The notes: generated by a model not told the origin, from the letters alone. Counted from the first letter of the stretch, positions 20,444 through 30,042 are shown. The stretch is 64,000 nt of DNA from Cydia pomonella (GCF_033807575.1 NC_084729.1:8122001-8186000), one strand, 5' to 3'. Translations and numbers: made by a program.

Positions 20444-21053
20444 TAGGGTTGTTTCCATCTACAAATCTTAGGGCAGAATTGTATCCCAATAAAATCTTTT
20501 GGATTATAAGAACATGTTAAACTACTTTTAGGGGACCTGTAATGACCATATTTTTGTAAATATTGAATTTAATAGTACATTACGATACAAGTGCGAAAAA
20601 TAGGAAATTCGAAACGAGTGGCGATAAATTAAAACACGACCGAAGGGAGTGTTTTAAATCGACACGAGTTGCGAATTACCTATTCGCACATGTATTGTAC
20701 AAAGTTTTACAGTACATATGGCCCTTTAAATGTTCGACACAGTAACATAATATGCTACTTCTTGCACTAGTGCTATAAAGTAGCCCCATATGTACTGTAA
20801 AATATCTTTTGGCACACGTCACGTGACCAAACTCGAAACGTCATTGAAGATTCTGATGACGTCACAACTCTCGGATTGACACTGTTGACAGTTAGGCGAT
20901 AAACAACAAATGACAAATGTCAGTTGACAGTTCGTATCTTCTACGTGTGTATGTAGTTATGTGTCAAACCGTAAACTGTGATTTCAAAGAGCGTTTTGGG
21001 CACGAAAGCATCTGTCAAAATATATTTTGTTAATTTAACATATTCATTTTAGT
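20444..21053 (+). mobile_element. TAGGGTTGTTTCC MITE, 3'-truncated, hosting a double-hairpin element
   Basis: It matches 46880-47326 from TAGGGTTGTTTCCATCTACA through GTTAATTTAACATATT, but the distal terminus is lost. A 228-bp segment (20573-20800) absent from the other copy splits it after TATTGAATTTAA, so that segment is the younger insertion. Confidence 0.82.
20573..20800. mobile_element. Double-hairpin MITE, copy 1
   Basis: Two palindromes lie head to tail. The first (about 20575-20705) pairs GATACAAGTGCGAA with TTCGCACATGTAT and AAAACACGACCGAA with GGGAGTGTTTT. The second (20705-20800) has the TIR TTTACAGTACATATGG / CCATATGTACTGTAA. It differs from 42697-42930 at about four positions over 230 bp. 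Confidence 0.85.
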
Positions 21054-21244
21054 ACTTGTAGGTTAAATATATTTCCGACATAATTGTTAAATTATTATGG
21101 CATAAAAAATATCTTATCTTAAATAAAACTATTGATTCTGATTTAAAAAACACTCCAAAATAAGTATATTATTATAATTTACAACTTTTTTGTATTCATT
21201 TCGTTTCATTTTTCTATGACAAAATGTATTAAACTAAACAAATT

Positions 21245-21367
21245 GTAACTGGTGACCGACGAGCTGGCGGCTTCCTCGCACAACGTATCAGTATTGCGAT
21301 ACAACGAGGAAATGCCGCCAGCATCCTTGGTACAATGCCTCAAGGGCCTATTTTAGATATAAGCTAG
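21245..21367 (+). pseudogene. LINE ORF2 C-terminus (TGD.RAG.FLAQRI type)
   Basis: A 41-codon open stretch reads TGDRRAGGFLAQRISIAIQR then GNAASILGTMPQGPILDIS and a stop. It is the best-preserved local copy of this C-terminus and agrees with 41254-41490 and 57717-57965. Upstream coding sequence is lost. The 3' part (CTGTATATATCCATTATGTA) also matches 770-795. Confidence 0.75.
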
Positions 21368-21482
21368 TTATAGTAATCATCTGTATATATCCATTATGTA
21401 TATTGTTATTGTCAACAAATTATATGTAATGTTATCAATGGATCTAACGCGATTAAATTTCATTATTTTACCTTTAATCCTT

Positions 21483-21680
21483 TTTAGGGTTCCGTAATCA
21501 AAGGGTAAAACGGGACCCTATTACTAAGACTTCGCTGTCCGTCCGTCTGTTTGTCTGTCCGTCTGTCCGTGTTAAAATTATCACAGATGATGTATTTTTG
21601 TTATCGCTATAACAACAAATAGGTACTAAAAAAGTATGGAATCCTCGGTGGGCGAATCTGACTCGCACTTATCCGGCTTT
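21483..21680 (-). repeat. Rep-B copy
   Basis: TAGGGTTCCGTAATCAAAGG, a GTCCGTCTGT run, ATCGCTATAACAACAAATAG and GGAATCCTCGGTGGGCGAAT. Orientation as at 9941. Confidence 0.75.
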
Positions 21681-21904
21681 ATCTATATTTTTTTTTCTTT
21701 TAAGTTTTTCGTGACCGCTAGTGCAAGCTAGCTGAAACTTCGAATGAAAGGTAAAATAATATAATTTTATTGCGTGAGACTCATTGATGACATTAAATAT
21801 GAACAAAACGCGAGAGTCAGTGTTAAATTCCAAAACTTTATATACACGAAACACTTTGAAAATCATCTTGAAATCTTGATCAATCATCAAAACTCAAATT
21901 GAAC

Positions 21905-22275
21905 GTGCTTTTTTTTTTTTTTTTTAATACTATTTCGGTGGCAAACAAGCATACGGCCCGCCTGATGGTAAGCAGTCTCCATAGCCTATGTACGCCTGCA
22001 ACTCCAGAGGAGTTACATGCGCGTTGCCGACCCTAAACCCGCCCCCCCCTCGTTGAGCTCTGGCAACCTTACTCACCGGCAGGAACACAACACTATGAGT
22101 AGGGTCTAGTGTTATTTGGCTGCGGTTTTCTGTAAGGTGGAGGTACTTCCCCAGTTGGGCTCTGCTCTAGATCTGGAATGACATCCACTGGCTGTGCCCT
22201 ACCACACAAAGCAAGATGGTATTCACAATGCCCATACCTCTCTTTTGGACGTAGTTTAAGGACGTACCCGGGTCC
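21905..22275 (-). mobile_element. Rep-A LINE 3' end with poly(A), minus strand
   Basis: The T-run at 21909-21926 is the poly(A) tail read in reverse. The element then runs through GTGGCAAACAAGCATACGG and CTGCTCTAGATCTGG to GGACGTACCCGGGTCC. Its 5' limit equals that of 7955-8319. Confidence 0.82.
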
Positions 22276-22892
22276 AAAAGCTTCCTTCTAGTCTTTCATT
22301 ATAAATTTATAACTGTCTTACCTTTTTTTTCAATTCATTCTGAAACTACCCAACCCTACCCCAACAAAACATTCCTTTATCAATAAAAAACTAATACCTT
22401 ACCTAGAATCAATTCAAACCCTCCTCTTATTCAATAACCAACCTTATATACACCTCATAAAGATTATACTTCTAAATCAAACCAGTATTAGGGTTGAATA
22501 ACCTCATAACACTCTCTATAGGGCTTTCGAAATACAAACTTAATTTTGCAGCCGTAAGAGGCAATCTTATACCGCGTCCGGTTTGAAATTATACGCCGCC
22601 GCTTGAGTTCTACATTTTCTCAACTTTCAGGTTAACTTTGTCGTGTTAGTAACCATTTCCTTTAATAAATTATTATAGAGGGGGTTGATAGAATTACGTT
22701 GACGTATGTACGTTTTGATTTGATTTGACAGCTAGTTCGAGATTACATTATGGTTATGACGGCAATTTAAAGTAATTTCACATCAAAGGACAGTCCTGAG
22801 TCATCTATGGATTAACGTAAATAGTAACCATTAAGATTGTTGTTTGTCATTTGAATATATTATTGAACGAGCGATTTTCGTAATGTTTTTTT
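22276..22892. other. No gene; first part strikingly G-poor
   Basis: Positions 22300-22490 contain very few G on the plus strand (runs such as CCCAACCCTACCCCAACAAA). I cannot assign this to any family. The rest is ordinary AT-rich sequence. Confidence 0.45.
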
Positions 22893-23040
22893 TACGGCCA
22901 AGTGCGAGTGGTACTCGCGCACTGAGGGTTTTGTACCAGCACACAATATTTTACAATCATCTGGCTAGTTTGGTCCCGGTTTTTCGCCCCGGCAGCGCCC
23001 GGAGCCTGTTGTCCGATTTTAACCAAATGTTTTTATTTTT
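22893..23040 (+). repeat. Rep-B terminal fragment
   Basis: ACGGCCAAGTGCGAGTGGTA then TCGCGCACTGAGGGTTTTGT matches the Rep-B start at 17206. The rest diverges (GCCCCGGCAGCGCCCGGAGC). The 96-codon frame here is not a gene. Confidence 0.55.
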
Positions 23041-23424
23041 TTCTGTAAGTTCAACTTACGTTTATTTAATTTTTATAATTCGATGTTACGCCGTACATTT
23101 TTCTATAAACAGTGTTTTTTTTACACTGCGTTAACATTGGGGCAAAAAGAATCAATAGGCTAAAGGTATGGTGGCATCTGGAGGTATGGTGCAAGGTATG
23201 GAGCGATTGGCGCCATAATCTTTGGCCTATGCTCTAGTAGATGGCGCCACATTTTGATATTTAAGAAAATTAACACATCAATGTTAGAATAAGGATCAAA
23301 GTCAAATCGCGTTCTAAAAGTTATAATCATGTGTCGAAAGATGGCAGTAAAACTGTAGCTACAAAATTTACTTAGACAATCCCCTTCTTTAAAAAATTCT
23401 CTTTGCTAGACGAAAACGCGTATA
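23041..23424. other. Intergenic, nothing recognised
   Basis: No supported frame or shared repeat. Confidence 0.35.
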
Positions 23425-23690
23425 AATAAATAAATAATAAATAAATATTATAGAACATTATTACACAAATTGACTAAGTCCTACAGTAAGCTCAATAAGG
23501 CTTGTGTTGAGGGTACGTAGGCAACGATATATATAATATATAAATACTTAAATACATACAAAACACCCATGACTCAGGAACAAATATCCATGCTCATCAC
23601 ACGAATAAATGCCCTTACCAGGATTTGAACCCGGAACCATCGGCTTCGTAGGCAGGGTCACTATCCACTAGGCCAAACTGGTCGTATAAT
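23425..23690 (-). mobile_element. SINE-1 copy, near full length
   Basis: It begins with the AATAAATAAATA tail at the left, and the tRNA-like head with B box GGTTCAAATCC (minus strand) is at 23610-23685. It is flanked on the right by ACTGGTCGT. Confidence 0.88.
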
Positions 23691-23786
23691 TACATTATGA
23701 CTTTCAATAATTATGTCAAACAAAGGGACCCGATTTTATGAACCGATTTCAAGTGTTGTTTGTAAGACACAATATAGCTAACAGAA

Positions 23787-24003
23787 GGGGCAAGATGGTT
23801 GCCCACCTGATACAGCACGAGAGATTCTTTTTAAACATCCTGGAGGGTAAGATTGAAGGGAAAGACGAAGAGGAAGGCCCAGGCTCACATATCTCAGCCA
23901 AATAAAAGATAAAGTTTCTGTCCTGTCGTATACGACAAAGTTAAAAGGCTGGACCAGCGAAGAGAAGAGTGGAAACTACTCCACCGACAAGAGCATAGCT
24001 CTT
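23787..24003 (+). pseudogene. RTE-like LINE ORF2 C-terminus, frameshifted
   Basis: The first frame reads NRRGKMVAHLIQHERFFLNI then LEGKIEGK. After one or two shifts a second frame reads VYDKVKRLDQRREEWKLLHR then QEHSS and a stop. The order (RRGxMxxHLxxH, EGxIEGK, LxxxREEW, HRQ) fits the end of RTE-like reverse transcriptases. GATGATGAA after the stop looks like the start of a short microsatellite tail. It is inactive. Confidence 0.65.
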
Positions 24004-24344
24004 AAATATTGATGATGAATCAGAGTGAATAAATTATTAAATCAGTATGGTGTATTCCCATTTGTATGGTGGTGATCACGTGGGGCGGGTACAGATGGGA
24101 AGACACCATCAGAATTGTGCTCCTGATTAGATAGGTTTCTGTGACGCAATACAACGTTCAGGCATTCAACTAAGTGTTATGACATGGCCCTTACGTATGA
24201 GTGCTATATTAATTGCATGCTTCAGGCTAAGAGAATGCAATAATTAAACGCATGATAGCTATCGACACTCCACAGACTACACGGACCCCGCTTTATGATG
24301 CGCTTACAAAGAGCACGAGGTCATCACACATTGTTTGTTGCATA
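24004..24344. other. Intergenic, nothing recognised
   Basis: No repeat or coding signal beyond the start of a 133-codon frame that becomes LINE-like only after 24391. Confidence 0.35.
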
Positions 24345-24390
24345 TATAAATACATACTTATATACATAGAAAACAACCATTACTCAGGAA

Positions 24391-25156
24391 GCTATAGAGC
24401 GCTAACCTACAGGGCGCACTGTTCTAACACACGCATGAAAGTTAGTGCGCGAAACAACTTGCTGCGTAGGCTAACTTCAACAAGCTGGGGCGCCACCGCA
24501 CACACCTTGCGTACCACCGGACTAGCTCTGTGCTTTTCTGCTGGAGAGTTTGCCTGCCCAGTCTGGCATCGGTCCCCGCACGCCGGCCTCGTAACCGCCG
24601 CGCCGTCTCAGGCTGCCTCAAGCCGACCCCGCTCAACAAGCTTTACCCATTAGCTGGAGTGGCTCCCCCTGATATACGCAGAGAGGTAGCCTGCGCTATT
24701 GAAACGCACAAACAGGAGAACGACCAGCGGCACCCCCTGCATGGACACATCCCGCCACCTGCTCGTCTTAAAAGCCGAAGGAGTTTTATGCGGAGCACCA
24801 GCCCCCTGCAGGGTGAGCCGGCCGATGTGCGCCGCTTGCTGTGGCAGACCCGGTGCCCTCCACCAGACGTGTACGTGCAGGCTTTGGAGCAACTACCGCC
24901 TGGCCATAAAGAACCTTGGCCAATTTGGAAGTCCTTAAACAGGCTCAGGTCCCAAGTTGGTTGCTGCAAGCAAAATATGGCCAAATGGGGATTGCTCCGT
25001 AGCTCCTCGACTCAATGTACCTGCGACACAGCAACGCTAACCATGGCACATCTACTGGCGTGCCCCACATGCCCGCATCACTGCTCGGAGCTGGATCTGA
25101 GGGACGCGACAGCCAGGGCTGTCAACACCGCTGCCTATTGGGCTTCCATCGTATAA
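24391..25156 (+). pseudogene. LINE ORF2 C-terminal domain, one frameshift
   Basis: The first frame reads ...NNLLRRLTSTSWGATAHTLR then TTGLALCFSAGEFACPVW. A shift near 24590 moves to a frame with VSGCLKPTPLNKLYPLAGVA, PPDIRREVA, HPLHG, WPIWKSLNRLRSQVG and a terminal Cys/His cluster (CTCDTATLTMAHLLACPTC) ending at 25156. The pattern (ALCxSxxEFACPVWxRS, GxxPPxIRRE, NRLRxxxGxCKxNxxKWG, CxCx...MxHLLxCPxC) is that of a non-LTR retrotransposon after the RT domain. About 250 codons remain. The RT core and endonuclease are absent. The clade was not determined. Confidence 0.8.
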
Positions 25157-25184
25157 AAAAAAGGAACCTCGACACGAAAAGAAG
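24391..25184 (+). mobile_element. 5'-truncated LINE inside SINE-1, 12-bp TSD
   Basis: ATTACTCAGGAA flanks it at 24379-24390 and 25185-25196. The insert is far more GC-rich than its host. It ends with a stop, a run of eight A (25154-25162) and a short tail. The direct repeat and the LINE C-terminus make this a clear target-primed insertion. Confidence 0.88.
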
Positions 25185-25284
25185 ATTACTCAGGAACAAA
25201 TATCTGACATATCTGTGTTGATCACAAACATAAATGCCTTTGCCGGGATTCATAGGCAGGGACCCACTAGGCCAGACCGGTTGT

Positions 25285-25605
25285 CAAAACCAAACGTCGG
25301 AACCGGTTTTAAAAATACCGGTAAAACCGGTTTATTTCTGTTTTCCTCCGAACTTCTACAAGATCACGAACGTTTTAAGAGCTTCATTGTAATCTAAAAA
25401 ACCGGTTTATTCGACGAGTGACGAAACAGCCGGTCGGCCTGGTGGTGTGACATGTATTAGACACCGACACAGGAAGAAACTTGTTTTTATTGTTCTAAAC
25501 CGGTTAATTTGACACGAACTGTTATCATAAAAACCGTTTTTTTAAAGCGAAACCGAAATTAAAAGGTTTTGCGCCAAGTACATGATGACATCAAAACCAA
25601 TTGAG
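25285..25605 (-). repeat. AACCGGTTTT repeat, copy 2
   Basis: Mirror of 18705-19015: GGAACCGGTTTTAAAAATAC, TTTCCTCCGAAC, CGGTCGGCCTGGTGG, TTCTAAACCGGTTAATTTGA, and TTTTGCGCCAAGTACATGAT end. It abuts the start of LINE A. Confidence 0.7.
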
Positions 25606-26472
25606 TAGAAACAAACGATATTGCCTCACAATAGACATTATCTCGATAATACGATGCGTTATTCCACAAACCTTGTAAGTTGGCTTAGCGAGCATAACCT
25701 AAGTATAAATTTCTCCAAAACTAAACTCTTAAACACAGTTTGAATGTAGACTATTGCTTCAAAGATACAAAACTTGAATGTGTGGATTCCGCTGCGCTTT
25801 TGGGTATTCATATTGATTCTACAATAAACTGGAAAGAACATGTCCATCAAATTGCCCTTAAATTAAGTCGATTCACCTATGCCTTACATGAAATTAAAAA
25901 ATGCACCGATATAAAAACAGCGACTTGTGCCTATTATGCTTACGCATACGCATGGCTAAAATATGGAATAGTCTTATGGAGAAACAGTTCAGATACTATA
26001 CAACTGTTTATACTCCAAAAACGTTGCTTAAGAATATTAGTTAATGTGGATCAAATGACAGGCTGCAAACACTACTTTATAGAACAAAACATGTTGACTC
26101 TACCTTCAATATACATCTTAGAAGCTTCTATGTTCGTGAAAAACAACTTGCCATTATTTCCAGAATACTCACACGGATCTTCTTTACGACCTAGAAAAAA
26201 ACTAGCTCTACCTGAGACCAAATTGAAGATGGTTAGCTCTGGTCCTTTTGCCATGGCAATAAAAATATTTAACAAAATCCCTCATCAGATCCGAGAACTC
26301 AGTAATATAAGTGCATTTAAAACCCAACTCAAAACATATTTAATTCAAAAAGCTTTTTACTCTGTACTAGAATTCCTGAATGAAAATGTAACTATATGAA
26401 ATATAATGTAATAACTAATAATATAATAAAATATTTAATATGTAATTAATCGTGATGTTAAATTTAATAGTT
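25606..26472 (+). mobile_element. LINE A, 5'-truncated, first part (outermost host of the nest)
   Basis: This is the last third of ORF2 plus the start of a 3' UTR, interrupted at 26477 by the copia element and resuming after 34489. The 5' limit is uncertain by about 50 bp. Confidence 0.82.
25640..26399 (+). pseudogene. LINE A ORF2 C-terminus, frameshifted
   Basis: A short upstream frame (LVSWLSEHNLSINFSKTKLL) is the segment after the YxDD box in LINE reverse transcriptases. One frameshift near 25738 leads to the main frame, which reads LLGIHIDSTINWKEHVHQIA (the LGhhhD...W..H motif) and continues to a stop at 26397-26399. Later landmarks are YAYAWLKYGIVLWRNS, LQKRCLRILV and FNKIPHQIREL. The RT catalytic core and endonuclease are missing, so it is a dead copy. 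CR1/jockey-like by layout; clade assignment is inference. Confidence 0.8.
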
Positions 26473-26477
26473 ATGTA
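26473..26477. repeat. Copia target-site duplication, left (ATGTA)
   Basis: ATGTA immediately before the 5' LTR; the same five bases follow the 3' LTR at 34490-34494. Confidence 0.95.
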
Positions 26478-26666
26478 TGTTGGAAAGTGCTGGCTGTTCA
26501 TATTGTCTATGATCGCGGGAATATTTGAATTTGTTTTCTTGACATGGTTTTCTATTTTGATGTCATTATATCGATCGTGTAACATGTGTTAATTTTCTCT
26601 CTGAATAAACCTAATCAATATTGCATCAATATATTCCTTTTATTTCGTCACTGCTTTCCACCATCA
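26478..26666 (+). repeat. Copia 5' LTR
   Basis: It begins TGTTGGAAAGTGCTGGC and ends TTTCCACCATCA. It contains AATAAA at about 26605 (CTGAATAAACC), suitable as a poly(A) signal. I found no difference from 34301-34489 by reading both through. Confidence 0.95.
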
Positions 26667-26667
26667 G

Positions 26668-26679
26668 TGGTAGCAGAGC
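26668..26679 (+). promoter_or_regulatory. Primer-binding site, initiator tRNA-Met type
   Basis: TGGTAGCAGAGC lies one base after the 5' LTR. It is complementary to the 3' end of eukaryotic initiator tRNA-Met over its first 11 or so bases, the usual primer for many copia elements. Confidence 0.85.
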
Positions 26680-26748
26680 GTGGTTAGTAAAAATAAAAGT
26701 GATAAATAAAATGGAAGAATAAAAAAGTGTAAAAGTGAGAAAAGAAAA

Positions 26749-29700
26749 ATGGGTTCGAATTTTCGTAACATCGAAACATTAACGAAATCTAATTACGACA
26801 CATGGTGCCTACAAGCACAAGCAATCTTAATAAGAAGTGACTTGTGGGAATACGCGAGCGGCGAAAAAAAGTTATTGGAGACCGCGACTACTGATGAAAA
26901 AAGTGCTTTTGAAAAAGAAGATAGAAAAGCAAGGTCTGAGTTATTACTGCTAATATCTCCAGCAGAACTTAAGCAAATTAAAGGTTGCAACACGTCAAAA
27001 GAGGTATGGGATAAATTAGTATCCATCTATCAAAGCTCGGGACCAGCCAAAAAAGCTACCCTATTAAAACAATTAGTTTTGAAGAAAATGTCACCTCAAG
27101 AAGATGTAAGAGACCATCTCAACAACTTCATGGATGTCGTAGGTAAACTGGAAGACATGAAAGTCACTATCAACTCAGAGCTGTTAAGCATAATGATGTT
27201 GTACAGTCTGCCTACAAATTTCGACAGCTTTAGAACGGCGATTGAGTCGAGAGATACTTTGCCTAGCCCTGAAACTCTTAAGGTAAAAATAATCGAAGAA
27301 AATGAAGCAAGGAGGCAATCTAAGTCCCAAACTTCAGAGGCATTCTACGTGAAAGCAAAGAAAAAGAGTTTAATGTGCAGCAATTGTAATAAAAAAGGGC
27401 ATTCAACGGAAGATTGTTGGTCGAAGATAAAACAAAAGAAAAACGTAAACAAAAATCAACAAAAGAGCTTCAATGTATGTCTGACAACTGAAAGTACTGA
27501 TACGTCAAAATTCAAAAATGGATCGTGGTATCTAGACAGCGGCTGTACGTCGCACATGACAGGAGAAGAAGATTTGTTGACAAACCTAATCCCTGTGTCT
27601 GATAAATTACGATTGGCGTCAGAGAAGCATACTGCAAATGTAGAAGGTAAAGGAAAAGTGGTACTACATGCTGATGAGTACGAATATATTTTAAAAAATA
27701 CGCTTTACGTTCCGGACTTGACAAATAATCTAATGTCAGTAAGCAAAATAACAGATAATGGCTTTAAAGTCTTATTTGAAAAGAATCAAGCTAGTGTACT
27801 AGAAGACGAAAGTGTAATCTTAAAAGCAAAGAAAAGAGATGGGTTATACTACCTTGAACTTGAAGAGTCGACGGAGACAGCAAATTTCACGCCTGTAGTA
27901 GAAAGCGAAATTATGAAGTGGCATAAAAAATTAGGTCATGCTAATGAGAGAGACCTGAAACTAATGCAAAGAAATGAGATGATAAGAGGACTTGATTTCA
28001 AAGAAAAATCTCTTGAACCATGTGAAACCTGTATCAAAGGTAAAATGTCAACTCTACCATTTCAAAGCTATGGTGAAATAATCTCTACTGAGCCTCTACA
28101 GATAATATACAGTGATGTATGCGGTCCTTTCGAGCATCAATCATTGGGCGGTTCGAAGTATTACGTCACGTTCATAGACGACTTCACAAGATACTGCTGT
28201 GTATACTTCATGTCAGAAAAAAGTGAAGTTATCGAAAAATTCAAGGAGTATAAGAAGAACGTCGAACTATTCCATAAAACCAAGATACAGAACCTCCATA
28301 CAGACAATGGTGGTGAGTACCGATCAAAATCTTTCGACAACCTCCTCAAAGAGTATGGTATAAACAGAAGACTGACTACTCCTTACACACCTCAATCGAA
28401 CGGGTGTAGCGAGAGAAAAAACAGATCTCTGATGGAAAAAACAAGATGTCTAATGCTTGACTCCAATGTCCCTCCATATTTATGGGCAGAGGCAGTGAAT
28501 ACTGCTAATTACCTGATAAACAGAAGCCCAGCAAGAGCTCTGAAAGGAAGTTCGCCCTACGAGAAGTGGACAGGAAGAATACCATCAGGAAATCACCTAC
28601 ATGTATTCGGAAACAGAGCGTTTGTTTTGAATAAAAATCGCAGAGGAAAATTGACTGCGAAAGCTATTGAAGGAGTGTTTATAGGATATGCGAGAAACGC
28701 AAAAGGTTTCAGAATATACATACCGGCGAAAAATGACATTGTTATCAGCAGAGATGTACGAATAATGGAGAAGATGCATTTCAAAATTAATACTGATGAA
28801 CAATATGAAAATATTCAACGAGCACGTTCAGAATCTAAAAAAGAAGAAATTGAAATTGAATTAGAATCTTGTAAAACTAATAATTACTTACCTTTTCAGG
28901 AACCTAATCAATTTTCTTCTGATTCAGAGTCTTTTTTCCAACCTGTTGTTGCTGATCCAGAAATTTCAGAGCCATTTGAGATACCTGACCCTGCTCCAAG
29001 TGCAAGACCACAGAGAGTAGTGAGGCCGTCAAAATGGACACGAGATTACGAGCTAAGTAGTTGTGTTACTATGTCTGCGTCTGAAAATAAAACTGACTGC
29101 TCGCTACTTACTTATGAAGAAGCTGTGACAAGCACGGACAAGCGAAATTGGGAGAAGGCAATTCAATCTGAGAAGGATTCACTCGAAAAGAACAACACGT
29201 GGGTAATAGTTGACAAGTCAGAAGCCAAAGGACACAAGATTCTGTCCAACAAATGGGTATTTAGAATAAAAGATGACGGTACGTACAAGGCGAGATTAGT
29301 CGTACGTGGCTGCGAGCAGAAGGGTAACCTGGATTTTGAAGAAATTTATAGCCCAGTTGTAAGTCAATCTGCTCTAAAGACATTATTAGCCGTTGCCGCA
29401 TCTAAAAATTACTACTTCATGACTTTTGATGTCAAGACCGCTTTCTTATATGGCGAACTGACAGATGAAGTTTACATGAAACTACCTGTTGGCTATGACA
29501 TTGGCCAAAATGGAACGGAAAAAGTTTGTCGATTACGAAAATCACTATACGGATTAAAACAAGCTCCGTTCACATGGAATAAAACCTTTACCCGAGCGAT
29601 GTTTGATTTAGGGTTCAAGACAATAAAAACCGAAAGATGCGTATTCGTAAACGAAGACAAGTCAATAATAATTGGATTGTTTGTTGACGATGGACTGGTC

Positions 29701-29982
29701 ATAGGAAAAGACCGAAAAAAGATAGACTGCTTATTGAAAAAACTTGAAACAAAATTCGAGATGAAAAGAAATGTTTATGGTAACGGAAGTGATAAGCCTG
29801 TCTACATTAATGAGGACCTCCCAAAGTTCAAACGACAGCTGTTTTGGTCAGCTAAAACACAGTTAAAAGATATATGCAGATATATATGGATACAAAATTC
29901 CAATATACTAGCCAGAAAAGATAACGAAGCAAAAATCTTCAAAATAAGGTGTGAAAAAGATATAGATAACATAGTAGCATAG
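26749..29982 (+). CDS. Chimeric ORF: copia Gag-Pol to mid-RT, fused to the LINE B ORF1 tail
   Basis: The single frame holds Gag (residues 1 to about 205) and a zinc knuckle with Cys210, Cys213, His218 and Cys223. A protease LDSG box follows with Asp at 263, then an HxxxH...CxxC integrase zinc region. The integrase triad is Asp456 (YSDVCGPF), Asp519 (HTDNGGEY) and Glu555 (CSERKN). RT follows (KARLVVRG, DVKTAFLYGEL, YGLKQAP) with the active site FVDD at residues 978-981. From residue 1009 the sequence is not copia: the last 69 residues (VYINEDL..., YIWIQNSNILARKDNEAKIF) are the C-terminus of LINE B ORF1, joined in frame by the insertion. RT thumb, connection and RNase H are therefore cut off. 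The start ATG follows the PBS region by about 70 bp. I see no internal stop. Confidence 0.93.
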   Translation: MGSNFRNIETLTKSNYDTWCLQAQAILIRSDLWEYASGEKKLLETATTDEKSAFEKEDRKARSELLLLISPAELKQIKGCNTSKEVWDKLVSIYQSSGPAKKATLLKQLVLKKMSPQEDVRDHLNNFMDVVGKLEDMKVTINSELLSIMMLYSLPTNFDSFRTAIESRDTLPSPETLKVKIIEENEARRQSKSQTSEAFYVKAKKKSLMCSNCNKKGHSTEDCWSKIKQKKNVNKNQQKSFNVCLTTESTDTSKFKNGSWYLDSGCTSHMTGEEDLLTNLIPVSDKLRLASEKHTANVEGKGKVVLHADEYEYILKNTLYVPDLTNNLMSVSKITDNGFKVLFEKNQASVLEDESVILKAKKRDGLYYLELEESTETANFTPVVESEIMKWHKKLGHANERDLKLMQRNEMIRGLDFKEKSLEPCETCIKGKMSTLPFQSYGEIISTEPLQIIYSDVCGPFEHQSLGGSKYYVTFIDDFTRYCCVYFMSEKSEVIEKFKEYKKNVELFHKTKIQNLHTDNGGEYRSKSFDNLLKEYGINRRLTTPYTPQSNGCSERKNRSLMEKTRCLMLDSNVPPYLWAEAVNTANYLINRSPARALKGSSPYEKWTGRIPSGNHLHVFGNRAFVLNKNRRGKLTAKAIEGVFIGYARNAKGFRIYIPAKNDIVISRDVRIMEKMHFKINTDEQYENIQRARSESKKEEIEIELESCKTNNYLPFQEPNQFSSDSESFFQPVVADPEISEPFEIPDPAPSARPQRVVRPSKWTRDYELSSCVTMSASENKTDCSLLTYEEAVTSTDKRNWEKAIQSEKDSLEKNNTWVIVDKSEAKGHKILSNKWVFRIKDDGTYKARLVVRGCEQKGNLDFEEIYSPVVSQSALKTLLAVAASKNYYFMTFDVKTAFLYGELTDEVYMKLPVGYDIGQNGTEKVCRLRKSLYGLKQAPFTWNKTFTRAMFDLGFKTIKTERCVFVNEDKSIIIGLFVDDGLVIGKDRKKIDCLLKKLETKFEMKRNVYGNGSDKPVYINEDLPKFKRQLFWSAKTQLKDICRYIWIQNSNILARKDNEAKIFKIRCEKDIDNIVA
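29774..29982 (+). pseudogene. LINE B ORF1 C-terminal fragment
   Basis: It reads PVYINEDLPKFKRQLFWSAK, then CRYIWIQNSNILARK and a stop at 29980-29982. The pattern VYxNExL...LFxxAK...YxxxWxxNxxIxxRK is that of the C-terminal domain shared by LINE ORF1 proteins and baculovirus FP25K-like proteins. Only the last 69 residues are present, without coiled coil or start. The stop lies 60 bp before the ORF2 ATG, normal LINE spacing. Confidence 0.8.
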
Positions 29983-30042
29983 TCATTAAGCAATTAGCTG
30001 TGTGAATACACTACACGATTTCTTTCATTATCAGAATTCAAC

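Larger units (their letters stand above)
24345..25283 (-). mobile_element. SINE-1 copy interrupted by a LINE fragment
   Basis: The SINE-1 body (TACATAGAAAACAACC then ATTACTCAGGAA) stops at 24390 and resumes at 25185 with ATTACTCAGGAACAAATAT. It continues to ACCCACTAGGCCAGACCGG. The head is degraded (CCGGGATTCATAGGCAGGG lacks part of the B box). Confidence 0.82.

Noticed and set aside
20573..20800. piggyBac origin for the double-hairpin MITE because TTAA-like sequence is nearby
   Set aside because: TTTAA occurs only at the left of one copy; no TTAA duplication flanks both sides in either copy.
28161..28818. Minus-strand frames inside the copia element
   Set aside because: They are shadows of the long Gag-Pol frame, with no independent motif.
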